A stretch of 64,000 bases of DNA, taken from assembly GCA_902591645.1 (NCBI GenBank), contig CACJBM010000003.1:21309-85308 (forward strand), in the 5' to 3' direction. Within the stretch, counting starts at the first letter, position 1; each line of letters opens with the position of its first letter. Both the position numbers and the translations under genes were made by a program. Shown piece by piece: positions 35,413-44,791 of the stretch. The notes under the pieces were generated by a model. That model made no database searches and was not told the origin of the DNA. It was given only the letters and a program-made list of their open reading frames with translations. This DNA comes from an uncultured Verrucomicrobiota bacterium (GTDB lineage: Bacteria > Verrucomicrobiota > Verrucomicrobiae > Verrucomicrobiales > DEV007).

Positions 35413-38037
35413 CTAGTTCAGATAAATAAATTCATTGGAATTAAGAAGGACTCTGCAAAGTGCCGTAAGGCCGTTCTCTTTTACGAAGTCCTCGATGAGT
35501 TTTTTTTCCTTTTCCTTTGGCTCACGCATAAAGGCGAGCTCGAAGCCGCGTTTGACTTGAGCATTAATATCGTTTCCGGCTTCTGCTTTTAATCTGTCAG
35601 CAAATTTGCGTGACATACGAAGAACGAACGAAGTGTTCATCATGGACAAGGCGCCTAGAGGAGTCGTTGTAATACTTCTGACGGGAGCAGATGCTGATGG
35701 GTCAGGGCAGTCAAGTGGTGCGAGGAGTGGATGAACGTTACCTCTTGCCCAGGTCCTGTAGATGCTACGGCGATTAAATTCATCTCCTTCTGGATCGGTG
35801 GCATCATAGACCCAAGAACCTTTGTGATTGTACATTTTAAAGTCGCGATAACCCGGCCCACCCATTTTTTTATTTAGTTGCCCTGAAACGGTCAGTATCG
35901 AGTCACGAATGAGCTCAGCTTCTAACCTTGAGATCGATCTTTTCCAGAGCAATACGTTGTCCGAATCTTTTGCCAAGGCTTTAGGATTTTCTTGCGAGGA
36001 TTGCCGATAAGTAGCGGAATTACATATTATTTTATGCATCGATTTTAGGCTCCATTTCTGTTCCTTAAGTTCAGCAGCTAACCAATCAAGAAGTTTCGGG
36101 TGAGAAGGGGTTCCGCCATTAAAACCCAGATCATTGGTTGTTTGAACGAGACCCTTCCCAAAGTGATAATGCCAGAGACGGTTGACTATGACTCTGGCAA
36201 AGAGAGGGTTGTCAGGGGCACTTATCCAGGTTGCTAATTTTTTACGCCGCTCGGCATCAGGAGCGTCCGCCTTTAGCCCGAAATTTGAAGATATTGATCC
36301 AGTAACAGATTGAACCCCGCCGGCTGAAACTTCATCCCCTAATTCGAAAGGGCTACCTCTAACTAGAAGATGTGTCACCGGAGCCTTTGATGGCCTTACT
36401 GCGTACACTTTCCTCTTTTTCATTTTACTTAACGCTTTATCAATCTGGGCAATTTCAGTTTTCCAGCTTTCCCTGACAATTTTTTGTTCTGGTCTGAGCC
36501 TAGCGACCAGCTCAGCTTCTGAGACAAAATTTCCACTAGATGAAAGTGCAATTTCTTCAGCCGTGAGCGCCTTATCATAGAGTTGGGCCCGATCAATTTT
36601 CCCACTTAACATTAAATTACTACCGGCTTTAGTTCCGTGGCGCATTCCAAATAGAACCTGATAATTTCCGGAGGAAAAATCCACTGATTCAGACTTATAG
36701 GTTTTTCCATACGGTTTTCCATTTCTGTAGGCGGTGATATGACCATCAGCTTTGTAAACGATGGCGATGTGGGTGAATTCATCCTTTGCCTTATTTTCCT
36801 CTTCGCCTCCGAAACTTTGTGTCCTTGAGTAACCTTCACTACCCGCCATCCAGTGTTTCGGATCGCGCTCTCCAAACACGATAGCGTCAAATGTCTTACC
36901 ATCGTTACTTTGCATGCTCATAGCGGCTCCGCCTCGCTGATCAAGATTGTTTAATTTTACCCATGCTTCGAGAGTCTTTGCTTTCATGTTCCGATTAATG
37001 GGAACAGTCATCACGTATGCAGACTTCCCGTCCAGTTCAAGGGCACCGCCATTGATTCTGGCACCGCCCAATGCTTTTCCATGAATGTTTCCTATCTGGT
37101 CTTTTAGGTCCTTGTCAAAGGTCCATATTGCTATGGGTTGCGGTCCTCCATTATTTCTTTTGTCACCTTTGCTTTCCTTGAGAATCAGTTCACGGATTCT
37201 TTTGTCACCGGTCTCGAGCCTTTGTTGTAGAAGATCCTTTTTTTGTTTTAAAGTTTTCGGGTTTCCGGAAGCCGGAACATCGCGATCTCCTCTATGTACA
37301 CCTCCCAGGGCAGATGCCATCTGGTAATATTCCTTTTGCGGGATCGGGTCAAACTTATGATCGTGACATCGTGCACAATGGACCGTGAGTCCGAGGAAAG
37401 TTTGGCTGACGGTCCCAACTAAGTCTTCCATTTCATCTTGTCGCATGATTTTTCTTTGCTTGTCTCCGGAAGGCTTGAGCCCATCGAATGCTCCGCACAC
37501 AAGGAAGCCCGTGGCAATGATGGCTCCTGGATCATTAGGTTCAATGACGTCACCTGCAATTTGGAGTCGTGCGAACTTGTCATAAGGCATGTCCTGATTT
37601 AACGCATCAATGACCCAGTCCCTATAAGCCCAGGCATTGGGACGCAGTTGATCATATTCGAACCCATTACTTTCTCCATAACGGGCCACATCTAACCAGT
37701 GCCTTGCCCACCGTTCACCGTAATGTGGGCTAGCAAGGAGTTCGTCAATATCGGGGGTTGAATCTGAGGCTGGAGGAAGTCCGATAAGATCAAAATGTAG
37801 TCTGCGAGTCAGCGACCTGCGATTTGCTTCAGGAGCAGGGTCGAGTCCTGTCTCTTCAAGTTTTGCGAGAACAAAATTATCAATTGGGTTACGAACCCAT
37901 TTCTTGTTTTTAACTGCAGGAACTTCTGGTCTTTTAATTTGCTGGAGGGACCACCAGTCTGAATCAGCGCTTTCTTGAGCTTCGATCCGTAAATTTAGGT
38001 TTGCTATTAACAATAAAATTAGCCAATGCCAGATCAT
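35413..38037 (-). CDS. DUF1549-LamG-DUF1553 exported protein
   Basis: An 874-residue protein from the ATG at 38037, which begins a signal peptide (MIWHWLILLLIANLNLRIEA); an ATG at 38079 would add 14 residues. DUF1549 comes first (RNPIDNFVLAKLEETGLDPA to HCARCHDHKFDPI), then a LamG/concanavalin-like domain (AIWTFDKDLKDQIGN to AQLYDKALTAEEIALS), then DUF1553 (FARVIVNRLWHYHFGKGLVQ to LLNSNEFIYLN). A LamG between the two DUFs is a known arrangement and may bind carbohydrate. One CxxCH motif only. First gene of an operon with the DUF1501 gene. Confidence 0.88.
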   Translation of the reverse strand: MIWHWLILLLIANLNLRIEAQESADSDWWSLQQIKRPEVPAVKNKKWVRNPIDNFVLAKLEETGLDPAPEANRRSLTRRLHFDLIGLPPASDSTPDIDELLASPHYGERWARHWLDVARYGESNGFEYDQLRPNAWAYRDWVIDALNQDMPYDKFARLQIAGDVIEPNDPGAIIATGFLVCGAFDGLKPSGDKQRKIMRQDEMEDLVGTVSQTFLGLTVHCARCHDHKFDPIPQKEYYQMASALGGVHRGDRDVPASGNPKTLKQKKDLLQQRLETGDKRIRELILKESKGDKRNNGGPQPIAIWTFDKDLKDQIGNIHGKALGGARINGGALELDGKSAYVMTVPINRNMKAKTLEAWVKLNNLDQRGGAAMSMQSNDGKTFDAIVFGERDPKHWMAGSEGYSRTQSFGGEEENKAKDEFTHIAIVYKADGHITAYRNGKPYGKTYKSESVDFSSGNYQVLFGMRHGTKAGSNLMLSGKIDRAQLYDKALTAEEIALSSSGNFVSEAELVARLRPEQKIVRESWKTEIAQIDKALSKMKKRKVYAVRPSKAPVTHLLVRGSPFELGDEVSAGGVQSVTGSISSNFGLKADAPDAERRKKLATWISAPDNPLFARVIVNRLWHYHFGKGLVQTTNDLGFNGGTPSHPKLLDWLAAELKEQKWSLKSMHKIICNSATYRQSSQENPKALAKDSDNVLLWKRSISRLEAELIRDSILTVSGQLNKKMGGPGYRDFKMYNHKGSWVYDATDPEGDEFNRRSIYRTWARGNVHPLLAPLDCPDPSASAPVRSITTTPLGALSMMNTSFVLRMSRKFADRLKAEAGNDINAQVKRGFELAFMREPKEKEKKLIEDFVKENGLTALCRVLLNSNEFIYLN

Positions 38038-38228
38038 CAGAGGATTGTTGTTCTTTAGATAGAATGAGTCGAACATCAAAGTTTAATCAGTAGCGGTAAA
38101 TATCGGAATCAATTTTCTATTTTACAAGCCCATGGGCAAGGGAAATCATCTCACGGATAAGCTCCTACTTGTATTATTGATGCTTTTTGGACTAATATTC
38201 TCACACTAAATAAAACATACTTCATTAT

Positions 38229-39095
38229 ATGAACCGTCGATCCTTTCTTAAATGTTCTGCAATTCCCTTAACTTCTGTTCCGCTAATTACTTCCGGTGCG
38301 CAAGATTTAAATAAAAGTCCGAATTTTAAGGGTCGAATATATAAGGCACTGAAGGGTGGTAAAAAGAGGGGAGAATCAGTTGAAGCTTTTTTTATGCGAC
38401 TCAAAGGACTTGGGTATGATGGTGTCGAAAGTGGTAATGCTGGGGAAGCAGAAGCTTACAGGGCAGCGGCTAAAAAGACCGGGATTCGTGTGCATGGACT
38501 CGTTAACGGTGGACATTGGTCTGTCCGATTAAGTGATCCGAGACCCGAAGTCCGTGAGAAGGGAAGGAAGAATCTCGAGAATGCTTTGATGAATTCTCAT
38601 TTGCTTGGAGGGTCTTCTGTGTTGCTTGTGCCAGGAAGGGTAGGAGGCGCTAACGAAACCCATGAGCATGTTTGGGAACGCTCAATTGAGCAAGTCAGGG
38701 CCGTTATTCCTCTAGCTTCTAGGCTTGGAGTTAGAGTTTTGATCGAGACTGTTTGGAACGGTTTTTGTGAGAGTCCTGAAAAGTTTCGGGACTATATTGA
38801 TGAATTCGATAGTCCCTGGGTCGGTGCATATTTTGACATCGGAAACATGCAAAAATTTGCGCCTGCTGAGGACTGGATTAGGACCCTAGGTAACCGCACC
38901 GTCAAGCTTGATGTGAAGGACTGGGGCAAGAAGAATGGATTCTGCAGGCTCGGCGAAGGTGACGTTGACTGGGACAAGGTCCGGGCCGCTTTACATGAGA
39001 TAGGATTTGCTGGATGGGCTACCCGAGAAGGTAGCGACAAGTCATTAGAAGACACTAGTCAGCTCATTGATAATTTGTTGATTGGGATTAAATAA
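38229..39095 (+). CDS. Tat-exported sugar phosphate isomerase/epimerase-like TIM barrel
   Basis: A 288-residue xylose-isomerase-like TIM-barrel protein with a twin-arginine leader (MNRRSFLKCSAIPL). Barrel motifs with likely metal ligands: VLIETVWNGF, WVGAYFDIGNM, TVKLDVKDWG and a final FAGWATREG. This family includes hydroxypyruvate isomerases and lyases acting on 3-keto-glucosides; the substrate here is unknown. Export is unusual for a classic metabolic isomerase but common in verrucomicrobial copies. Divergent from the LamG DUF1549/DUF1553 operon, with 191 bases between starts, and convergent with the next gene. Confidence 0.82.
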   Translation: MNRRSFLKCSAIPLTSVPLITSGAQDLNKSPNFKGRIYKALKGGKKRGESVEAFFMRLKGLGYDGVESGNAGEAEAYRAAAKKTGIRVHGLVNGGHWSVRLSDPRPEVREKGRKNLENALMNSHLLGGSSVLLVPGRVGGANETHEHVWERSIEQVRAVIPLASRLGVRVLIETVWNGFCESPEKFRDYIDEFDSPWVGAYFDIGNMQKFAPAEDWIRTLGNRTVKLDVKDWGKKNGFCRLGEGDVDWDKVRAALHEIGFAGWATREGSDKSLEDTSQLIDNLLIGIK

Positions 39096-39109
39096 TTAGT
39101 TCAACGAAT

Positions 39110-39949
39110 CTAATCTGATACGTTCAACTTATATTTTCCATCAGGAAGGACCTTTGGAAATTTATACTTGGGTTCATTCAATAATTTAAACACGGCAGGA
39201 TCTCCCTTTCTAACAAGTTCACGAGTTGGAAGCCGCCACTCGTGTTTAATTTCCCGTTGCCTATGAAGGGATTTTTGTGCACCAAGCATAGAAGTCATGG
39301 CCCAATAGATATATTCCGTGACCATGCAGCCGTACTCGCAACTCTCGTCATCATAAGTGAACCAGGCTCCTTCCGGATACGATTCTGGCACGTCAACGAA
39401 GTGTCCTTTACGGGCTAAATCCAAACACTTTGCAATCTGTGTTCCTGAGCGGGGCCCAAAAATTCTTGGATAAGCATTCCCGTATCCATGGTGAGTTATC
39501 AGGTGGAACACTTCTTCGAGAGTAGCATCGAATCTACCATTTCCGGGATTGGTTTCTTCAACAAACTGTGAAATTCCATAGTGAAAACCTTCCTTGAAAT
39601 GTTTTCCCCTGCCGTGCACTCTTTCCAGTTCGCGCTCGTTTGCGAAGATTTCAAGGTAGGCGTCCCTAGAAATCAAAGCATCAACGACTTGCAGATTGTC
39701 CGGTTTTCCATTCTCATCATTGTCTAGATATTCTGCAAGCACTGAAGCGGCATGGAGTATCTTTGAGTCGGGAGTCCGTTTGGTGGCAAAGACGTGGACT
39801 CCGAATACATTGATGTATTTTGAAAACGCAGGGGCAAAGGCCATCAGTTTTCCTTTTGGGATCGGTGAAACTTCTAGCTTTGGAGCCTGAGCCTTGGTTT
39901 GAGAGAGGGGAAAGATTAACCCTGCTAATGATAGAATTAAATATTTCAT
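39110..39949 (-). CDS. Secreted protein of unknown function with EF-hand-like and His-rich motifs
   Basis: A 279-residue exported protein (signal peptide MKYLILSLAGLIFPLSQTKA) that I do not recognise. A calcium-loop-like DNDENGKPD is near residue 76, followed by VDALISRDAYLEIF. Further on, LEEVFHLITHHGYGNAYP has acidic and histidine residues that could bind metal, and CEYGCMVTEYIYWAMTSM carries two cysteines. The order gives the impression of a metal-dependent hydrolase without a classical HExxH. It sits between a TIM-barrel gene (convergent, 14 bases) and the DUF1592 gene, which lies upstream on the same strand with 30 bases between, so it may be the third gene of the DUF1552-DUF1592 operon. 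Confidence 0.65.
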   Translation of the reverse strand: MKYLILSLAGLIFPLSQTKAQAPKLEVSPIPKGKLMAFAPAFSKYINVFGVHVFATKRTPDSKILHAASVLAEYLDNDENGKPDNLQVVDALISRDAYLEIFANERELERVHGRGKHFKEGFHYGISQFVEETNPGNGRFDATLEEVFHLITHHGYGNAYPRIFGPRSGTQIAKCLDLARKGHFVDVPESYPEGAWFTYDDESCEYGCMVTEYIYWAMTSMLGAQKSLHRQREIKHEWRLPTRELVRKGDPAVFKLLNEPKYKFPKVLPDGKYKLNVSD

Positions 39950-39979
39950 GATTCGATAGCCATGACCTTGGAAGAGATA

Positions 39980-42900
39980 TTACTTGTTCAAGAATATCTT
40001 ACTTTCTACTACAAGCTTCACTAGGTCGCGTAGTCGATTTTCTTTTTGACCTAATTTTTTCATGATGAGGTCAACTTCTCCACGGTCGGCCACTTCGAGT
40101 TGACGCCCTGTTGCATAAGTGAGCATTTTGTTGGTTAGACAACGGGCTACGAGCTCCTTGCGTTCAATCAGCATTTTCTTGAATTCAATGATATCGGCAA
40201 TTTCTCTACCATTGGCCATAATGGCTGAGGTGTCGATCGGATCCCTGGCCCGTTTGTACTTGTCGCGCCAACGGCCGACGACATCGAAGTTTTCGAACGC
40301 AAATCCCATAGGGTCGATCTTAATGTGACAGCTGTAGCAAGCTTCATTTTTTCGATGCAATTTTAATAGTTCCCTTACGCTAGTCGCTTCTCGAGTATTA
40401 GTTGGCAACGGTTCTACATCGGGAGGAGGGGGAGAGGGTGGAGTACCTAACACATTTTCCAGTACCCAGACTCCACGAATGACTGGCGAGGTTTCGACTC
40501 CGTTGGCTGTTGCAGTCATGATCCCAGGCTGAGTGAAAATGCCGCCACGCTTTGGATCATTTAATGATACTTTACGTAAGCGTTCGCCTCGTATTCCTTC
40601 TCTTCTGTAAATCCATTTTGCAAGGGTCTGATTCATGTATGTGTAGTCAGAGTCGATGAACTCTTCGATTTTACCATTAGCCTTAAGGATTTCCTCGAAA
40701 TACATCGTGACTTGCCTTGCCAGCATAGGTTCAACTTTTAGGTTCTTATAAAATTGGAAGTCTCCGCCTGATGGGGGCATGTCGCCGAGTTTGTCGAGCC
40801 GAAGCCATGATGAAGGGAAATGACGAATGAAGGCTTGGGCCTTATTATCTTTGAGCATGCGATCGACTTGTTGCCTGCGTATGGCTGGATCGCTTAGCTT
40901 GCCGTCACGGGCCAGCGTAAATAGGATTTCATCCGGCATCGAAGACCACAAAAAGTAACTCATCCGATTTGCAATGCCAAACTCATCGAGACGACCTGGT
41001 TTTTCTCCAAGATAAAGAAAATGTGGAGAACAAAGCATCGCCGCATAACCGTCTTGCATCGCTCGTATTAGCAACGGAATTTCATCAGTTTTCTTTTGGT
41101 TTTTGGAATTGTCATGCAGCCCTTCGACTGACAGTTTGGAGTGAGCCATGCCCGGGCCGCCCCATCCTGCACGGAAGCTATTGGGCTGGCCATAGCCAAA
41201 GTATTCGACCCGGATAGGGTGTTCACCGGGTTCAAGTTTGATTTTACCTTTCTTTAGTTGTGCTCCATGTAATCCATCATGTTCAATGGCTTTTTTCCCG
41301 TTGATCAGGATCCGCGCACCATCATCAGAAGCAATTTCAAAGATATAGTCTCCAGCCTTTGGCACATTTAGCTTACCCATGAAAACCATCCCGAATTGCT
41401 CCTTCATCTTAGAAACCTTCAAGTCCATTAGACCATTCGGGAGTGTGCCTTCTGCGACGGGCTTCAGAGTGTTAAAATCAGGCAGCTTTTCCCACAGCCC
41501 TTTATATACTCTATATTTTAGATCTTTAATTCCACCCGGTAACGTGACGACAGGTTCGACTTGCTGCTGTAGAACCATTTGCACGTAGGGTTCGACCGTT
41601 TCCTGACTCACTGGTTGACGAAATGCTCGTGATGCAAAATTGGTCATGAGCTTACGTATCTCATCCTCTTTGCCTGATCCACTTCCATAAAGGGCAGTAT
41701 GACTTTTGGGTGGCCAGGTATCTATTATAGGTTCTAGAGTAAGGCTATGGATACGAATGTGTGGGCCCTGATATTCATTTTTAAATAGTTTTTTAGCCAT
41801 TTTTATGGGCCATTTATCGTGTGCTTCTTTGTTGATCTTCTTGTCAGGGCGTGGACTGAATTCACTTGGCATTGTTTTCTCCACAATTACCTCTGCGCGG
41901 AACCCTCGATCCCATGGTCCGTTTTCCCATCCGATCCAAGGTGTCCATGTCTTGTCCATCCAGACCTCTTGAGTGAATGTGTGCTTTTTACCGTCGCCTG
42001 GAACTGACCAAAGATTGACAGGGGTAGATGTTGGTCCGGCAATGCCACCATTCTTGGTATCGGCAATGTTCAGGCAAAGCTGATAAGGGTCCTTTTCATC
42101 GAGCTTGAACAATTCGCCCCAGGGGTGAGCCTGATTGTGAGCAGAAGCCTCAATGATAATTCGGTACCGAGTGGCAACACCGACTCCACCCCTGACTTCC
42201 GTTGGAGCGAGCCGCCCAAACCGTTCATAGCCAGTGGCCATCATGTCATAGTTAGGATTTAATGTGCGAGATACTGATTCAATTATATGCCCTCCTTTGT
42301 CCTTAATTAAATGTCCTGCGAATTTGCGCGTCTCAATTTTAGGTTTGGCTTCAAGGCGAGTGGCTTGTGTTAACACTTCTTCTACAGCACCGAGGACTAG
42401 TTTCAGATAAAAATCAGACATGACCAGCTTGTCTCCAATATTAAAGAAGCCATCCTCTTCTTCGTCCTCTGGGAAGAAACGCAATGGATCATTCCCAGTA
42501 CGCTCTACACTTCCGTTACCATTATTATCCACTAGCCTGGACCCTGAAGCCCCGGGACGGTATTCTGCTCCGTTAAGATAAAGAAGGTCTCGAAATGTGT
42601 TGCGCAATTCCTGCCGGTTCAACCGACGGAGAACGGTTTGACCGCCAGTGCTGCGAGCCTTTTGATAGGCTAATTTAAGAGACTTGCTCAAGGTTTCGAC
42701 TATGGGTTTAACCTCGGCACGAGAAGGTTGCGGCTGTTTTTTGGGTGGCATTTCCCCGAGATTCAACTGGTCAAGGACACCCTGCCAGATTTCTAGGTTC
42801 TCATGCTTTGTAAGGTCCTTACCTAGCGTGTCGAGGCGAATATCACCTTTCTGTTTTTCTGCTCCATGACATTCAAAGCAATGCTGACTTAAAAAAGGAA

Positions 42901-42988
42901 CTAGACCCTTTAGTGATTCGTCTGCCCTAGCTTGCAAACAAAGGGTAAGGGAGATGATGGGCAATATGCGCTTTAATGAAAGAATCAT
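39980..42988 (-). CDS. DUF1587/1592/1588/1585 protein with cytochrome and PA14 domains
   Basis: A 1002-residue exported protein; ATG at 42988 begins the signal peptide (MILSLKRILPIISLTLCLQA). Domains in order: N-terminal planctomycete cytochrome with C37-x-x-C40-H41 in HCFECHG, DUF1587 (LRRLNRQELRNTFRDLL), a PA14 domain about 490-620 (YIFEIASDDGARILINGKKA), DUF1595/1592 (ANRMSYFLWSSMPDEILF), DUF1588 with a second CxxCH (CYSCHIKIDPMGFAFENFD) and DUF1585 at the C-terminus (LTNKMLTYATGRQLEVADR). This is the usual PSCyt3 architecture, likely a haem protein at the cell surface; PA14 suggests carbohydrate binding. It follows the DUF1552 gene by 58 bases. Confidence 0.9.
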   Translation of the reverse strand: MILSLKRILPIISLTLCLQARADESLKGLVPFLSQHCFECHGAEKQKGDIRLDTLGKDLTKHENLEIWQGVLDQLNLGEMPPKKQPQPSRAEVKPIVETLSKSLKLAYQKARSTGGQTVLRRLNRQELRNTFRDLLYLNGAEYRPGASGSRLVDNNGNGSVERTGNDPLRFFPEDEEEDGFFNIGDKLVMSDFYLKLVLGAVEEVLTQATRLEAKPKIETRKFAGHLIKDKGGHIIESVSRTLNPNYDMMATGYERFGRLAPTEVRGGVGVATRYRIIIEASAHNQAHPWGELFKLDEKDPYQLCLNIADTKNGGIAGPTSTPVNLWSVPGDGKKHTFTQEVWMDKTWTPWIGWENGPWDRGFRAEVIVEKTMPSEFSPRPDKKINKEAHDKWPIKMAKKLFKNEYQGPHIRIHSLTLEPIIDTWPPKSHTALYGSGSGKEDEIRKLMTNFASRAFRQPVSQETVEPYVQMVLQQQVEPVVTLPGGIKDLKYRVYKGLWEKLPDFNTLKPVAEGTLPNGLMDLKVSKMKEQFGMVFMGKLNVPKAGDYIFEIASDDGARILINGKKAIEHDGLHGAQLKKGKIKLEPGEHPIRVEYFGYGQPNSFRAGWGGPGMAHSKLSVEGLHDNSKNQKKTDEIPLLIRAMQDGYAAMLCSPHFLYLGEKPGRLDEFGIANRMSYFLWSSMPDEILFTLARDGKLSDPAIRRQQVDRMLKDNKAQAFIRHFPSSWLRLDKLGDMPPSGGDFQFYKNLKVEPMLARQVTMYFEEILKANGKIEEFIDSDYTYMNQTLAKWIYRREGIRGERLRKVSLNDPKRGGIFTQPGIMTATANGVETSPVIRGVWVLENVLGTPPSPPPPDVEPLPTNTREATSVRELLKLHRKNEACYSCHIKIDPMGFAFENFDVVGRWRDKYKRARDPIDTSAIMANGREIADIIEFKKMLIERKELVARCLTNKMLTYATGRQLEVADRGEVDLIMKKLGQKENRLRDLVKLVVESKIFLNK

Positions 42989-43046
42989 GATAAGCAATTT
43001 TGCCGTTCTTTCTGCGTCCTTAGCAGTGTTCAATTCTTTTGCTATA

Positions 43047-44303
43047 TCAAGACCATTCGAGACCATTCAGTGGACCAGTACTTGAGCCGAAACGGTCTAT
43101 TTCTAGGCCGCTTTGTTGAAGTATGGAAAGTAATAAATTCGCAGCAGGTATACGTTCCGGATCTGGCATTGGGTAGACCTTATGTTCTCCATGCTTGAAG
43201 CTACCACCGGCCAAGACGAGAGGAAGATTTTTTGTCTGGTGAGTTCCAGCTGCCATACCGCATCCATAAAGGATTGAAGTGTTATCAAATAGGGTGCCTC
43301 CATTAATAGGGTCCTCCTGTTTCTTTAAGAGGTCGATCAGGTAGGCCATCATGGAAATTTGGAATCCCTCGATTTTTTTTAATGCTGCTACTGGTTCGTC
43401 CCGTTCTCCATGATGCGAGAAACCATGATAACCTCCGTTGAGCCCAAAGTCGCCGTTGGCAAATCCACTAGAGCAGGTAATTGCCCGGGTCGAGTCGGTC
43501 TGAAGGGCCAGGGCAATGATTTCAATCATGGCTTTGAGTTGTTCCTCTGTTCCATTTCCGGGCTTAGGTTCAGCCACATCTGTCTTTGGCTTTGGCTTAT
43601 TTAGCCAAGGTTCTTGCTGAGAGATTTTTTTCTCAAGGCTACGCACTGAGCCAAGATATTCTTCGAGCTTTTCCTGATCCTGCTTGCCGAGTTCTTTATT
43701 CAAGGACTTGGCTTGTCCCATGACGACGTCGAGAATGCTATTGTGCCGCTTGAATCGATCTGCTTGTGAAATTTTCTTTTCGGCACTGTCTTCAAAAAAC
43801 ATAGCACGGTAAGCTTGTTGCATACTGACATTGGGTACCTGAACGCCTGTGCGGGTAAAGCTTAGAAGGTTACGTTCCCTGACTCCGAGCGTCATTGAGG
43901 AGAACCGTGTGGCAGCTCCATGATATTCGGCAAGTTTCTGGTCCAGGCTGATATTTCCTTCTTCATAATTATGAGCCAGTACTGGACGTACCCCACTAAG
44001 GAAGACAGGCACTCCCTGGTGGCCACCCGTAAAGCCATGATCTAGGTTTGAAAAGGTTGTAAAGTCTTTGCGGTGTTTTTCTAGAGGTTTTAGTGTTTCA
44101 GGAATGTCATAGTTTTTTCCAGCCTGCTTGGGATCCGGAAAGAAAGCTTTCTGGTAGACTCCATAATTGTTAGAAAGACATACGAATCTTTTTACCGGTT
44201 TTTTATTAACCGCTCCTTTTGCTTTCGGCATCAGAGATTCCATCATCGGCAATGCGATTGCAACTCCTGCACCCTTTAAAAAACGTCGTCTTTCCATTTT
44301 CAT
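43047..44303 (-). CDS. DUF1552 family protein, Tat leader
   Basis: A 418-residue exported protein with a twin-arginine leader (ERRRFLKGAGVAIALPMME). Landmarks: RFVCLSNNYGVYQKAFFP, FSNLDHGFTGGHQGVPVFLSG (in part), SLDQKLAEYHG, NPINGGTLFDNTSILYG and KHGEHKVYPMPDPERIPAANL. DUF1552 genes are the standard partners of DUF1592/PSCyt3 genes, and the DUF1592 gene follows directly, so this is the promoter-proximal gene of the operon. Function unknown. Confidence 0.88.
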   Translation of the reverse strand: MKMERRRFLKGAGVAIALPMMESLMPKAKGAVNKKPVKRFVCLSNNYGVYQKAFFPDPKQAGKNYDIPETLKPLEKHRKDFTTFSNLDHGFTGGHQGVPVFLSGVRPVLAHNYEEGNISLDQKLAEYHGAATRFSSMTLGVRERNLLSFTRTGVQVPNVSMQQAYRAMFFEDSAEKKISQADRFKRHNSILDVVMGQAKSLNKELGKQDQEKLEEYLGSVRSLEKKISQQEPWLNKPKPKTDVAEPKPGNGTEEQLKAMIEIIALALQTDSTRAITCSSGFANGDFGLNGGYHGFSHHGERDEPVAALKKIEGFQISMMAYLIDLLKKQEDPINGGTLFDNTSILYGCGMAAGTHQTKNLPLVLAGGSFKHGEHKVYPMPDPERIPAANLLLSILQQSGLEIDRFGSSTGPLNGLEWS

Positions 44304-44459
44304 CGTATTTCAAAATTAATAGAAACTACTATTCAAATATACCCACAATGAGGTTTCTTGCCAATTCTGTATTTTTTCTTAAAAACCTAAATTTGAACGA
44401 CTTTATAACAGATTAATTTTTTTCTTTGATAGAAAATTTCTCGTATCCGTTATCTTGAG

Positions 44460-44747
44460 CTATGTCGTAAGGAGCTTTTTTGAAAGGCCTGAAATGAAAA
44501 TGGCAACTGCACTAATTGCCATTGAATACAAAAACAATCCAGAAAAGAGGACCAACAGTGCGAGAGGAATGTTCCCCAGAGTCCACCATCCGATTGGTGT
44601 TATAGATTTGCAAATTTGAAGCCATGGATCCATCAGTTGTTCCATAAAGAACATGGCTACTTCATTGAACAAAACCATGGCAAGACTTGAAAATAAAAAG
44701 ACAAACCCTGTGACGAGGATCCATGTTTTTATTAAACGTCGGTGCAT
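44460..44747 (-). CDS. Small two- or three-helix membrane protein, function unknown
   Basis: A 95-residue hydrophobic protein with segments at about 8-34 and 55-85. MHRRLIKTWILVTGFVFLFS could be a signal anchor. A GWWTLGNIPLALLVLFSG motif sits mid-protein. I do not recognise the family. A perfect palindrome ends one base before the start codon (44749-44771), and no Shine-Dalgarno site is visible, so translation may be leaderless or controlled at that site. Upstream on the same strand, 44 bases away, is the GH99-like gene. Confidence 0.55.
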   Translation of the reverse strand: MHRRLIKTWILVTGFVFLFSSLAMVLFNEVAMFFMEQLMDPWLQICKSITPIGWWTLGNIPLALLVLFSGLFLYSMAISAVAIFISGLSKKLLTT

Positions 44748-44748
44748 T

Positions 44749-44771
44749 TATACTTTGTACCACAAAGTATA
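44749..44771. promoter_or_regulatory. Perfect palindrome, probable operator
   Basis: Arms TATACTTTGT (44749-44758) and ACAAAGTATA (44762-44771) are exact inverted copies around a 3-base centre. The site touches the start of the small membrane protein gene and lies between it and the GH99-like gene. No T run follows on either strand, so it is more like a repressor binding site than a terminator. The regulator is not identifiable. Confidence 0.6.
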
Positions 44772-44791
44772 AATTCGATCAAATCTTTTGA

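Noticed and set aside
38128..38137. GCCCATGGGC palindrome in the divergent gap upstream of the isomerase
   Set aside because: Only ten bases with no extension; expected by chance in a window this size.
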